A DNA stretch of 64,000 nucleotides from Bacteroidales bacterium UBA1181 (lineage in GTDB: Bacteria > Bacteroidota > Bacteroidia > Bacteroidales > Paludibacteraceae): the NCBI GenBank assembly GCA_002310215.1, contig DBYR01000039.1, forward strand, positions 36,630-100,629, written 5' to 3'. The notes under the pieces were generated by a model, which did no database searches, was not told the DNA's origin, and saw only the letters and a list, made by a program, of their open reading frames with translations. A program made the translations under genes and the position numbers. The first letter of the stretch is position 1; each line of letters starts with the position of its first letter. Positions 34,383 to 42,751 of this stretch are shown here, piece by piece.

Positions 34383-34931
34383 TTATTGTTGATGTTCTTT
34401 GTTTAGTTTGGCAAGCATGTCCGATAACCGCTCTATCTTAGATTTGTTGATGGCGATTCGTCCTGAACGGATGAATTGCAGGATGGTGAGTTTCTCGCTC
34501 AACTCCTCGAAGAGTCCCTGCGTCTCGTCGTAATGTCCTGTCTTTTCGAGCACTACGCAGTTGGTGGTCATCTCGAGGATGCGTATGTTGTATTTGCGTA
34601 TCAACTCTTCGATGGAGCCTAAGGCGAGGAACTGGTCGGTCGCCACCTTGTAGAGGGCAATCTCTTGGTAGACAAGCTCTTCGTCCGTGTTGTAGAACGA
34701 TTTGATGATGTCCACCCTCTTGTCGATTTGTTTCACGACCTTCTCTATGGTGTCCAGGTCGGAGAAGCTGGTGACGGTGAACTTGTGTATGCCTTCGATG
34801 GCGGAGGGTGACACGGAGAGTGTCTCGATGTTCAACCCCCTGCGCGTGAAGATGTTACTGATCTGATTCAACAATCCCACATGGTTCTCCGAGAAGATTG
34901 TCACGGTATATAGTTTCTTGTTCTCCATCAT
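34383..34931 (-). CDS. ilvN: Acetolactate synthase small (regulatory) subunit
   Basis: 182 residues. N-terminal ACT domain (TVTIFSENHVGLLNQISNIF, GLNIETLSVSPS) that binds valine for feedback control, then the C-terminal subunit-activation domain. It overlaps the ilvB stop by 4 bases. Confidence 0.93.
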   Translation of the reverse strand: MMENKKLYTVTIFSENHVGLLNQISNIFTRRGLNIETLSVSPSAIEGIHKFTVTSFSDLDTIEKVVKQIDKRVDIIKSFYNTDEELVYQEIALYKVATDQFLALGSIEELIRKYNIRILEMTTNCVVLEKTGHYDETQGLFEELSEKLTILQFIRSGRIAINKSKIERLSDMLAKLNKEHQQ

Positions 34932-36625
34932 ACTTTCGGTGTTAAAATGTTGGTGACTGTTTCGCCTGCGGGGATCATCGGGTAGATGAGCCCGTTTTCT
35001 TCCACATCCACGACGAGGAGGTATGCTTGGTCATCCTTCAGCATATCTGCCACGGCTTCGTCTATCTCGTCCCTCTTGGTGACGTGCCGGTTGGCGATGT
35101 GGTAGGCGTTGGCGATTAGGTTGAAGTCGGGGTTGGCCATCGCGGTGGAGGAGTATCGCTTGTGGAAGAAGAGCTCTTGCCACTGACGCACCATGCCTAA
35201 GTAGTTGTTGTTCAACAATATCATCTTCACGCCTATGTTGCTTTGCATGATGGTGCCTAGCTCCTCGATGGTCATCTGGAACCCTCCGTCTCCCACGAAG
35301 AGGCAAACGGTCCGTTCCGGGGCGCCTACTTTGGCTCCGATGGCTGCCGGGATGCCGAAGCCCATGGTGCCTAATCCGCCGGATGTCACGATGCTCCTGG
35401 TCTGCTTGTATTGGAAGTAGCGCGCGGAGGCCATCTGGTTCTGTCCCACGTCGGTGACGAGGACGGCCTCTCTTTGTGTGGCGTCGGATACTTTCCGTAC
35501 GATCTCGCTCATGGTGATGCGCTCGCCTTCGTGGTGCAACTCCTTCTCGATGACGGTCTCCTGTTCCTTCTGCTCGTATGGCTCGAAGGATTGGATCCAA
35601 GCCTCGTGGCGGGCTGGGTTGATGGCTTGGGTGAGGGCGGACAGGGTCTCTTTCGCGTCGCCCAGCACCTTGGCTGTCGTCTTGACGTTCTTGTCTATTT
35701 CCGCAGGGTCTATGTCCACATGGATGATCTTGGCTTGCTGCGCATAGGTGTTCGGGTTGCCTGTCACACGGTCGTCGAAGCGCATGCCGATCGCGATCAG
35801 CACGTCGCACTCGTTGGTCTTCATGTTGGGCGCTATGTTGCCATGCATGCCGACGAATCCTTTGTTCAGCCTGAAGTCCGTAGGCATGGCGGAAAGACCC
35901 AACAACGTGGATGCCGCAGGGATGTCTGCCTTCTCCAGGAACTGCAGGAGCTCATTCTCCGCATTGCCGAGCACCACACCCTGACCTACTATGGCGAGTG
36001 GCTTCTGCGCTTCGTTGATCAGCTTTGCCGCCTCCTTGATTTGCTCGGGGCAGACGTGCGGGGCGGGAATGTAGCTTCGGTAGTAGGTGCATCGTTCGTA
36101 GTGGAAGTTCGCCAGCTCGTTCTGTGCATTTTTCGTGAAGTCCAGCACGACTGGTCCGGGACGTCCCGTGGTCGATATGTAGAAGGCCTTGGCGACAGCG
36201 TCCGCCACCTCGTCGGCACTGCGTATCTGGCAGGCCCATTTGGTGATAGGCTGCGTGATGCCCACCATGTCTATCTCTTGGAAGGCGTCCGTTCCTAACG
36301 AGGAGGTTCCCACCTGACCTGTGATGACGATGATCGGGGTGCTGTCCATCATGGCGTCACCGATGCCTGTGATGGTGTTGGTGGCTCCCGGACCTGAGGT
36401 GACGATGCACACGCCTGGTTTCCCTGATACTCTCGCGTATCCTTCCGCCGCATGGACGGCGCCCTGTTCGTGGCGCATGAGTAGGTAATTGAACTTGTCC
36501 ATGTAGTCGTACAGTGCGTCGAATACGGGGATGATGCTTCCTCCCGGGTATCCGAATATGGTGTCAACCCCCTCTCTCAGAAGGGATTCCATCAGGATGT
36601 ATGATCCTTTGATTGGGTCTGACAT
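34928..36625 (-). CDS. ilvB: Acetolactate synthase large (catalytic) subunit
   Basis: 565 residues. Thiamine-diphosphate enzyme with FGYPGGSIIPVFDAL, the catalytic-glutamate region RHEQGAVHAAEGYAR, and the cofactor motif GDGGFQMTIEELGT...LLNNNYLGM. It makes acetolactate or acetohydroxybutyrate, the first common step to valine, leucine and isoleucine. It lies 18 bases after ilvD. Confidence 0.95.
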   Translation of the reverse strand: MSDPIKGSYILMESLLREGVDTIFGYPGGSIIPVFDALYDYMDKFNYLLMRHEQGAVHAAEGYARVSGKPGVCIVTSGPGATNTITGIGDAMMDSTPIIVITGQVGTSSLGTDAFQEIDMVGITQPITKWACQIRSADEVADAVAKAFYISTTGRPGPVVLDFTKNAQNELANFHYERCTYYRSYIPAPHVCPEQIKEAAKLINEAQKPLAIVGQGVVLGNAENELLQFLEKADIPAASTLLGLSAMPTDFRLNKGFVGMHGNIAPNMKTNECDVLIAIGMRFDDRVTGNPNTYAQQAKIIHVDIDPAEIDKNVKTTAKVLGDAKETLSALTQAINPARHEAWIQSFEPYEQKEQETVIEKELHHEGERITMSEIVRKVSDATQREAVLVTDVGQNQMASARYFQYKQTRSIVTSGGLGTMGFGIPAAIGAKVGAPERTVCLFVGDGGFQMTIEELGTIMQSNIGVKMILLNNNYLGMVRQWQELFFHKRYSSTAMANPDFNLIANAYHIANRHVTKRDEIDEAVADMLKDDQAYLLVVDVEENGLIYPMIPAGETVTNILTPKV

Positions 36626-36643
36626 GTTGTTTTTTATTTGTTT

Positions 36644-38473
36644 TTATTCTATGATTCTGATACCTCCCTTGTCTGCGGAGGCCACCGTGCTGGCGTATGC
36701 TTTTAGGGCTTTGGAGACCTCTCTGTCTCGCTTCGGCTTCCAGGCATCTTTGCCTTTCGCGGTCTCTTCCGCTCTACGTTTCGACAACTCCTCGTCGCTT
36801 AGGCGTACGTTGATGGTACGGTTAGGGATGTCTATGTCGATGATGTCTCCGTCACGCACGAGACCGATGTTTCCGCCCGATGCGGCTTCGGGTGAGATGT
36901 GCCCGATGGAGAGCCCCGACGTGCCGCCCGAGAAGCGTCCGTCTGTGATCAGGGCGCACTCCTTGCCCAAGTGCATGGACTTGATGTAGGAGGTAGGGTA
37001 GAGCATCTCTTGCATGCCTGGGCCTCCCTTAGGTCCTTCATAGGTGATGACGACCACGTCGCCCGATACCACCTTGCCGCCGAGGATGCCCTCGCAGGCG
37101 TCTTCCTGGGACTGGAAGACCTTCGCCGGACCACTGAATTTCCAGATGCTCTCGTCCACACCGGCTGTCTTGATTACGCATCCGTCCAGTGCGATGTTGC
37201 CTTTGAGCACGCCCAATCCACCGTCTTTGGTGTAGGCGTGGTTGAGGTCGCGGATGCACCCGTTGGCGCGGTCCGTGTCCAAGGTGTCGAAATAGCACTC
37301 TTGGGAGCCCATCACGAGGTTGAACTGGCGGGCTGGAGCGCTCTTGTATTTGTTGATCGCCTTGTCTGTGACATTCGGTGAGGTGATGCCGTATTGGTCG
37401 ATGGCTTCGCCTAAGGTGAGACCGTCCACCCGTTTCACGCTCGTGTTGACCAATCCTCCTTTGGCGAGTTCGGACATGATGGAGATGACGCCGCCGGCAC
37501 GGTTGACGTCCTCGATGTGGTATTTCTGCGTGTTAGGCGCCACCTTGCATAGGCATGGTGTCTTTCGGGATAGTTGGTCGATATCATCCATGTGGAACTG
37601 TACTCCCGCCTCGTGGGCGACGGCCAGGAGATGGAGCACTGTGTTGGTGGAGCCTCCCATGGCGATATCGAGCGTCATGGCGTTGAGGAAGGCATCGCGT
37701 GTGGCGATGGAGAGCGGCAGGACGCTTTCGTCTCCGTCCCTATAGTATTTGTAAGTGTTTTCCACGATGATCTTAGCCGCATCCACGAAGAGGTTCTCCC
37801 TGTTCTTATGGGTCGCCACGATGCTACCGTTGCCGGGCAGGGCGAAGCCGATGGCCTCGTTGAGGCAGTTCATGGAGTTGGCGGTGAACATTCCCGAGCA
37901 GGAGCCGCAAGTAGGGCAGGAGCAGTGCTCGATCTCCTGCAGGTCTTTGTCGGATATGGTGGTGTCCGCCGCTTTGACCATGGCGTCGATCAGGTCCAGG
38001 TGCTGGTCTTTCCAGACACCCGCCTCCATCGGACCGCCCGATACGAAGATGGTAGGGATGTTCAGACGCATGGTGGCGAGCAGCATGCCAGGAGTGATCT
38101 TGTCGCAGTTGCTGATACAGACGAGCGCGTCCGCCTTGTGTGCGTTGACCATGTACTCCACACTGTCCGCGATGAGGTCCCTGGAAGGCAGGGAGTAGAG
38201 CATACCGTCGTGCCCCATGGCGATTCCGTCGTCGATGGCGATCGTGTTGAACTCAGCGGCGAAGCAACCTAACTTCTCAATCTCCGCTTTGATCTTCTGT
38301 CCAATCTCATGAAGGTGGACATGTCCTGGTACAAATTGCGTGAAGGAATTCGCGATGGCGATGATAGGCTTCCCTATCTGATCCTCCTTCATTCCGTTCG
38401 CCCGCCATAAGGCTCTCGCTCCTGCCATTCTCCTGCCGAGGGTGCAGACTGTGCTTCTTAACTCGTGTTCCAT
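36644..38473 (-). CDS. ilvD: Dihydroxy-acid dehydratase
   Basis: 609 residues from the ATG at 38473 (MEHELRSTVCTLGRRMAG). The frame is open 7 codons further upstream, but those would lie against the attenuator hairpin. Iron-sulfur cysteines are in ISNCDKITPGM and CSCPTCGSCSGMF. It converts dihydroxy acids to 2-oxo acids in Ile/Val synthesis. First structural gene of ilvD-ilvB-ilvN-thioesterase; ilvC is not in this cluster. Expression should be controlled by the attenuator at 38493-38620. Confidence 0.95.
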   Translation of the reverse strand: MEHELRSTVCTLGRRMAGARALWRANGMKEDQIGKPIIAIANSFTQFVPGHVHLHEIGQKIKAEIEKLGCFAAEFNTIAIDDGIAMGHDGMLYSLPSRDLIADSVEYMVNAHKADALVCISNCDKITPGMLLATMRLNIPTIFVSGGPMEAGVWKDQHLDLIDAMVKAADTTISDKDLQEIEHCSCPTCGSCSGMFTANSMNCLNEAIGFALPGNGSIVATHKNRENLFVDAAKIIVENTYKYYRDGDESVLPLSIATRDAFLNAMTLDIAMGGSTNTVLHLLAVAHEAGVQFHMDDIDQLSRKTPCLCKVAPNTQKYHIEDVNRAGGVISIMSELAKGGLVNTSVKRVDGLTLGEAIDQYGITSPNVTDKAINKYKSAPARQFNLVMGSQECYFDTLDTDRANGCIRDLNHAYTKDGGLGVLKGNIALDGCVIKTAGVDESIWKFSGPAKVFQSQEDACEGILGGKVVSGDVVVITYEGPKGGPGMQEMLYPTSYIKSMHLGKECALITDGRFSGGTSGLSIGHISPEAASGGNIGLVRDGDIIDIDIPNRTINVRLSDEELSKRRAEETAKGKDAWKPKRDREVSKALKAYASTVASADKGGIRIIE

Positions 38474-38492
38474 TATCGTTACTATATAAAAC

Positions 38493-38551
38493 AAAAAAAC
38501 TCTTTCCGTTGAGAAAGAGTGTCAGATTTTCGCGCTTAACATGTCTTTCTC
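38493..38551 (-). promoter_or_regulatory. ilv transcription attenuator: terminator and antiterminator arms
   Basis: In the RNA, ACTCTTTC (38520-38513) and GAAAGAGT (38506-38499) form an 8-bp terminator stem with a U7 run (38499-38493), 20 bases before ilvD. An upstream arm, GAGAAAGA (38551-38544), is exactly complementary to TCTTTCTC (38518-38511), which covers the left terminator arm, so an alternative antiterminator can form. The upstream arm begins 4 bases after the leader-peptide stop codon, so ribosome position can choose between the structures. Confidence 0.85.
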
Positions 38552-38554
38552 CTG

Positions 38555-38620
38555 CTAACATCGGCACACGACCAACGCCAGAATAGAGATAATAATATTA
38601 ATGCGAATCGTTCTCATCAT
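38555..38620 (-). CDS. ilv leader peptide (attenuator), 21 residues
   Basis: An ORF of 22 codons, ATGATG... to TAG. The peptide begins MMRTIRINIIISILALVV and has three more residues (CRC). Six Ile, two Leu and two Val codons are packed into residues 5-18, the expected sensor for the end products of the operon. The stop is directly upstream of the antiterminator arm. The promoter box at 38630-38637 puts the transcript start only a few bases before the first ATG, so translation may be nearly leaderless. Confidence 0.85.
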   Translation of the reverse strand: MMRTIRINIIISILALVVCRC

Positions 38621-38629
38621 TTTTTTTTG

Positions 38630-38637
38630 CAAAGTTA
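38630..38637 (-). promoter_or_regulatory. Promoter -7 box of the ilv operon
   Basis: The minus strand reads TAACTTTG, matching TAnnTTTG, with TTGC as a -33-like element about 22 bases upstream. It is divergent from the RRM-gene promoter. Confidence 0.65.
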
Positions 38638-38681
38638 TAAAACTTTTTCGATAAGAAAAGCAACTCTTTGCGAATAAAGAT

Positions 38682-38689
38682 TATATTTG
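38682..38689 (+). promoter_or_regulatory. Promoter -7 box of the RRM protein gene
   Basis: TATATTTG, matching TAnnTTTG. The expected start near 38696 gives an AT-rich leader of about 105 nt before the ATG at 38803, unusually long for this window and possibly a site of autoregulation. Confidence 0.55.
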
Positions 38690-38802
38690 TATTGGATTTT
38701 GGCCGTTAGAATGTCAAATGTGGGTTTGGCTTATTTTTCAAACTTAGTTTATCATCTCTTCCCCATTATCGGAACGTATTTATTTATTTTAAAAATTTTT
38801 TA

Positions 38803-39096
38803 ATGAACATTTTTGTTTCAAATTTGAGTTACGCTGTTACGGATGCGGACTTGTGTGAATTGTTTAAGGAGTATGGGGAAGTCTCTTCTGCCAAGGTCAT
38901 CTTGGATAGGGAAACGCAAAAATCGAGAGGTTTCGGATTTGTGGAGATGCCGGACGACGAAGCTGCCAGAAAAGCCATATCAGAGCTGGAGGGTGGTGAA
39001 TTCGACGGACGGACCATTCATATCAAGGAGGCTCAGCCTCGTGAGGAGAGACGTCCGGGTGGCGGTCCCCGCGGTAATTTCCGTCCCCGTCGTTAA
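38803..39096 (+). CDS. RRM-type RNA-binding protein
   Basis: 97 residues with one RNA recognition motif: RNP2 IFVSNL at the N-terminus and RNP1 KSRGFGFVEM at about 43-52. A short basic, glycine- and arginine-rich tail (PGGGPRGNFRPRR) follows. Such single-RRM proteins are abundant in Bacteroidetes, which lack Hfq in most lineages, and act as global RNA-binding regulators. Bounded by its own promoter and a strong terminator, so it is monocistronic. Confidence 0.9.
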   Translation: MNIFVSNLSYAVTDADLCELFKEYGEVSSAKVILDRETQKSRGFGFVEMPDDEAARKAISELEGGEFDGRTIHIKEAQPREERRPGGGPRGNFRPRR

Positions 39097-39186
39097 ACAT
39101 TGACTTGGACGATGGAGAAGGACATATCAATGGCCGGTCTGCAATTTTAGTTTCTCGCTTGCAATATGCCTTCTCTTAAATGGATT

Positions 39187-39251
39187 AAGCCGTTTTAGAA
39201 TTGCCTTTGGACGAAAATCCGATGCGATATTTCTAAAACGGCTTCTTTTTT
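39187..39251 (+). terminator. Intrinsic terminator after the RRM gene
   Basis: A 14-bp perfect stem, AAGCCGTTTTAGAA (39187-39200) with TTCTAAAACGGCTT (39231-39244), a 30-base loop and then CTTTTTTG. It lies 90 bases after the RRM stop. Confidence 0.8.
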
Positions 39252-39295
39252 GAATCTTCGGCATCTGTTATTTCCTCTGTCATTTTCAACAAAAA

Positions 39296-39326
39296 TTTGT
39301 CTTATCGTTTTGTTTTTTTATTTTTG
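39296..39326 (+). promoter_or_regulatory. Full promoter of the outer-membrane barrel operon
   Basis: TTTG (39296-39299), 19 bases, then TATTTTTG (39319-39326): an exact Bacteroidetes consensus. The ATG follows 16 bases later, leaving a very short leader. Confidence 0.7.
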
Positions 39327-39341
39327 TAGGATGTTAATAAT

Positions 39342-41051
39342 ATGGCGAGGAACAATTTTATCATAGGGTTTCTACTTTCCATGTTGATTATTCCAGCACA
39401 GGCATGGAGCGTTGAGTGTTTCGATCCGGCGGACGAAGGGTTCTCTACCTTCACTGCGGAACGGACCACTGGCATTTCCATGTACGAAAATGGCAGGTAT
39501 ATGGAGGCGATTCCTCACCTGGAAAAGGCGTATGGCATGTGCCCCAAGGACTCTATCCTGAATGAATACCTCTATTTCGCATATAAGTATACTCTTCGGA
39601 CGATGGACGCCAATCGGCTCTTCTCCGGCGTTTCTGCCGCATCGGTTTCATTATACGGGCTAAAACGTTCTAAACCTGTATCCTCCCTCTATGCGGAGGG
39701 CGGCGCGCTTTTTGCGGATAGCAAGACGGCATGGGATGATTCGTACATCTACTTCGAACGTTATCTCGTCGGAAATGGTGGTTTCGCATCGGTGGATATG
39801 ACAAACGAGTTGGGGGATGTCTGTGAACTGAACCATCATGTCGGCTTCACTTCACGGACCAATCCTGTCGAGATGAAGGGTTCCAACGCAACCTATTTCA
39901 ACCTGAAATCCAAATATGTGGGGGTCGAATATGAGGTCTCCGCGAAATTCAACGTCTCTTCCCGCTGGAAGGTGATGCCGTACGGACGTATCAGCCGTGA
40001 GTCTTATGACGAAGTGCGTTTCGCATTGGATACGATGTCCGCCTCGTCCACCAGCGATAATCCGTTTAGCATGTGGAACTTCCCTTGGGATCTTCATGCC
40101 GACGAGTCGGACAAGGAGAGTGAATCGAGTCCTTCCGACGAAGGGAATACCATTCTTACGCCTGTGGGTGGCAATGAGGCGAATGAGGGCCCTAACGAGG
40201 GTGAAAAGGGAACCACAGAGGGAAATAATAACTATTGGCAGAACGAATGGCCTGTCTATAATCCGGTATGGAACAATCCGGATGCAAAAGGGGATAATTC
40301 GACGAATGGCCAGGATGAGAATTCCCGCAACTATGGCTATGATTACGGGATGTATAACAACTATGTGGGATGGTACAACCCGTGGTGGTCGTATCTGTAT
40401 AATCCTTATGGTCAATATTACGGGAACTATACCATGCCGGAATATAATCCCCAGTTCTGGCAGAGTTTGTCTAACTCAACCTACAAATACAGGCATACTT
40501 CCTCACGACATAGCCGCATGGACTATTTGGTGGGTTGCCTCGTCTCCTACACTTATGGCAAACATGTCGGCCTCGCGAGCGCATCTTACTTTAAGGGCGA
40601 GACCCTTAAAACAATCCAGGCTAACCTTTCCTACTACATCTATCCTTCGGGTAATCTGAATCTCTATATTTCTCCGAAAGTTTCGTATATTTGGCGTGGC
40701 AATGATTATTATCCGTTGGGAAAGATTCCGGGAAACTGGTTGGGCGAGGTTGAGATTGGAGGTAAACTGCTGAAGCGGCTGTGGGGCAGCGTCTCGTATC
40801 TGTATGGCAACTTGTGCGATTTTCATGACAGGGAGAGCCATACGTTCTATTCTTTGTCGTGCGAGACGAAATTCAGGTGCTCCGCCCGTTTCATCTATCT
40901 TTTGAATACTCATTGCCAATTGTCCCTGACTTATAAATATCTGAGGAAAGAGTCCAATCTTTTCCTTGTGGACGTGGACGGGAATGCGGGGTTGAATGTG
41001 TTTAGCCAAAATGATAATGTGATTGCTGGAGGTGTCCAATGGAATTTCTAA
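39342..41051 (+). CDS. TPR-containing outer-membrane beta-barrel protein
   Basis: 569 residues. Signal peptide (1-21), a TPR-like helical region (about 38-85, YENGRYMEAIPHLEKAY), beta strands, then a long low-complexity insert (about 250-380) rich in Asn, Tyr, Trp, Gly and acidic residues, and C-terminal barrel strands. It ends in phenylalanine (GGVQWNF), the usual outer-membrane assembly signal. Function unknown. The stop overlaps the next gene by 13 bases. Confidence 0.65.
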   Translation: MARNNFIIGFLLSMLIIPAQAWSVECFDPADEGFSTFTAERTTGISMYENGRYMEAIPHLEKAYGMCPKDSILNEYLYFAYKYTLRTMDANRLFSGVSAASVSLYGLKRSKPVSSLYAEGGALFADSKTAWDDSYIYFERYLVGNGGFASVDMTNELGDVCELNHHVGFTSRTNPVEMKGSNATYFNLKSKYVGVEYEVSAKFNVSSRWKVMPYGRISRESYDEVRFALDTMSASSTSDNPFSMWNFPWDLHADESDKESESSPSDEGNTILTPVGGNEANEGPNEGEKGTTEGNNNYWQNEWPVYNPVWNNPDAKGDNSTNGQDENSRNYGYDYGMYNNYVGWYNPWWSYLYNPYGQYYGNYTMPEYNPQFWQSLSNSTYKYRHTSSRHSRMDYLVGCLVSYTYGKHVGLASASYFKGETLKTIQANLSYYIYPSGNLNLYISPKVSYIWRGNDYYPLGKIPGNWLGEVEIGGKLLKRLWGSVSYLYGNLCDFHDRESHTFYSLSCETKFRCSARFIYLLNTHCQLSLTYKYLRKESNLFLVDVDGNAGLNVFSQNDNVIAGGVQWNF

Positions 41052-41674
41052 GCGGAAAAACAAATAGGTTGTTGTCGTCCCTCTTCGTGGTGGGATGCCT
41101 GCTTTTCGCATCCTCCTCTTCCGCAGCGGAACCGACCCGTAGTTCCATCTTCGCGAAGAGCTATGAGTATGAATCCAATAAGCAATACGATCAGGCGATC
41201 GAGGCATTGAAGACGGTGAAGGCGGATATCTATGCGGTGAACCTCCGCTTGGGGTGGCTCTACTATTGCAAGGGAAACTATCGGGTCTCTCTTATGTATT
41301 ATTCTAAGGCGATTCAACTGAGGCCTACTTCCATTGAGGCTCGTTTCGGTTACGTTTTGCCGGCCGCTAAGATGAAGGATTGGATCAAGGTGGGAAAGCA
41401 GTATGATGCGATCTTGAAGTTGGATCCTAATAACACGAAAGCGAATTATTACCGTGGACTGATGTATTTCAATGTGGGGGAATACGGCAAGGCGGAACCT
41501 TATTTTGATAAGGTTGAACATCTCTATCCGTTTGATTATGATATCGTTATACTTTCCGCTTGGAATTCCTATTATCTAAAAAACAAGGAAAAGGCGAGGC
41601 TTCTCTTTAACCAAGCGTTGCTGATCCAGCCGGGTAGTGCCTCCGCTGCGGAAGGGCTTTCTTTGACGAAGTGA
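41039..41674 (+). CDS. Secreted tetratricopeptide-repeat protein
   Basis: 211 residues with an N-terminal signal or membrane segment (about 10-29, cleaving after SSA) and four to five TPR units: YESNKQYDQAIEALKTVKA, YCKGNYRVSLMYYSKAIQL, and YFNVGEYGKAEPYFDKVEH among them. Presumably periplasmic. It overlaps the barrel gene by 13 bases, so the two proteins probably act together. Confidence 0.75.
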   Translation: MEFLSGKTNRLLSSLFVVGCLLFASSSSAAEPTRSSIFAKSYEYESNKQYDQAIEALKTVKADIYAVNLRLGWLYYCKGNYRVSLMYYSKAIQLRPTSIEARFGYVLPAAKMKDWIKVGKQYDAILKLDPNNTKANYYRGLMYFNVGEYGKAEPYFDKVEHLYPFDYDIVILSAWNSYYLKNKEKARLLFNQALLIQPGSASAAEGLSLTK

Positions 41675-41784
41675 TTATTGTGGATAATGTGCCGTCGTTT
41701 GTACGGTTTCAGATAGGTTGTTTGATGATGTGTTTCTTGTTGATTGCTTTATTAATAATTTGTTTCATGTAAATGTGTATGGGA

Positions 41785-42543
41785 ATGAAAAAAATAGCGA
41801 TTCCGTTGTTTTCGTTGGCGTTATTGTTCACACCATGTTCTTGTGGTGATGACGATTCTGATGTCGATAACCGCCAGGAGGTGAATAAGGATGACCCGGA
41901 GAAGGGAAAGTCTGACGATCAGAAAGGGAAGGAGGATGATTCGAAGAGGACGCCCGCTTTCGAGTGTGAAATCGAACCGCTCAAGAGGACATTGTACTTT
42001 GCCGGCGAGGATGAGGACGAATTGAATGTCTATGTGAGGTCAAACCGATCTTTGTCAGACTTGACGGTTTATGTGGAGGATGAAGTCGGCAAGAGGTATG
42101 AAGTGAGGAAAGAGGTGTTCTATAACTATTTCCGTGTCTATTCGCCTAATGTGGTGGGTAACCTCACATTGGTGGTGGCGGATACGGATGGGTCTCATCC
42201 AAGGAGGGTCGCCTTCTACAATTTGGATGCGGAAAAGAGCCGATCGATACAGACTGACATGGAGAAACCCTATGTCAATTTGCGTAGTGGCGAGTCGTTT
42301 TCCCGAGTTGAGGCGAACGTACAGCCTGGAGCTGCGTGGCTGAAATTGGACCCGGGAAAGGGCATCGTGGGCACGGCGGAAGTTAGTGTGGTATTCGATG
42401 ATGGCAAATCGTCATTAGATCAGATTGGTGAGGTGAGACAGTTCAAACTCTCCAACGGACAAGAGGGCCTGATCGTATTGGTGCTCATTACCTATAAAGA
42501 GGGAAAGAAGGATGGCTTCGCCTTTTCCTATTGCCTGAAGTGA
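41785..42543 (+). CDS. Surface-type lipoprotein of unknown function
   Basis: 252 residues from ATG 41785 (MKKIAIPLFSLALLFTPCSC). An earlier in-frame ATG at 41773 would only add MCMG. The lipobox cysteine is followed by GDDDSDVD, an acidic stretch that in Bacteroidetes marks export of lipoproteins to the cell surface. A charged low-complexity linker (to about 60) precedes two beta-rich domains without recognised family. It lies 110 bases after the TPR gene. Confidence 0.65.
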   Translation: MKKIAIPLFSLALLFTPCSCGDDDSDVDNRQEVNKDDPEKGKSDDQKGKEDDSKRTPAFECEIEPLKRTLYFAGEDEDELNVYVRSNRSLSDLTVYVEDEVGKRYEVRKEVFYNYFRVYSPNVVGNLTLVVADTDGSHPRRVAFYNLDAEKSRSIQTDMEKPYVNLRSGESFSRVEANVQPGAAWLKLDPGKGIVGTAEVSVVFDDGKSSLDQIGEVRQFKLSNGQEGLIVLVLITYKEGKKDGFAFSYCLK

Positions 42544-42700
42544 AAAATGAATCGGATGGTATATCATGGGCTTCGACGGAATGAGTCGGAGCCCATTGAT
42601 TGCTTGTCCATAAGGGTGCTATGTCTTTATCAGCCATCGTCTTCTAAGGGGAAGTCGCAGGTTTGAAAAAAAATTCCTACTCTATGAAGAAGAAATCACA

Positions 42701-42729
42701 TTTGCAATGTGTGTGGTTGCCTATATTTG
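42701..42729 (+). promoter_or_regulatory. Promoter of the CE6 esterase gene
   Basis: TTTG (42701-42704), 17 bases, TATATTTG (42722-42729), 22 bases before the ATG at 42752. Confidence 0.6.
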
Positions 42730-42751
42730 TTCAACTTAAATAACACGTGCC

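Noticed and set aside
35031..36298. Long opposite-strand or other-frame ORFs over ilvB (35031-35810, 35411-36298)
   Set aside because: They overlap a complete, recognisable ilvB, have no start context and encode Arg/His-rich or unrelated sequence typical of shadow frames.
38307..38567. 86-codon frame with a GTG start across the ilv leader
   Set aside because: It runs through the terminator hairpin and into ilvD in another frame; the ATG leader ORF at 38620-38555 fits attenuation far better.
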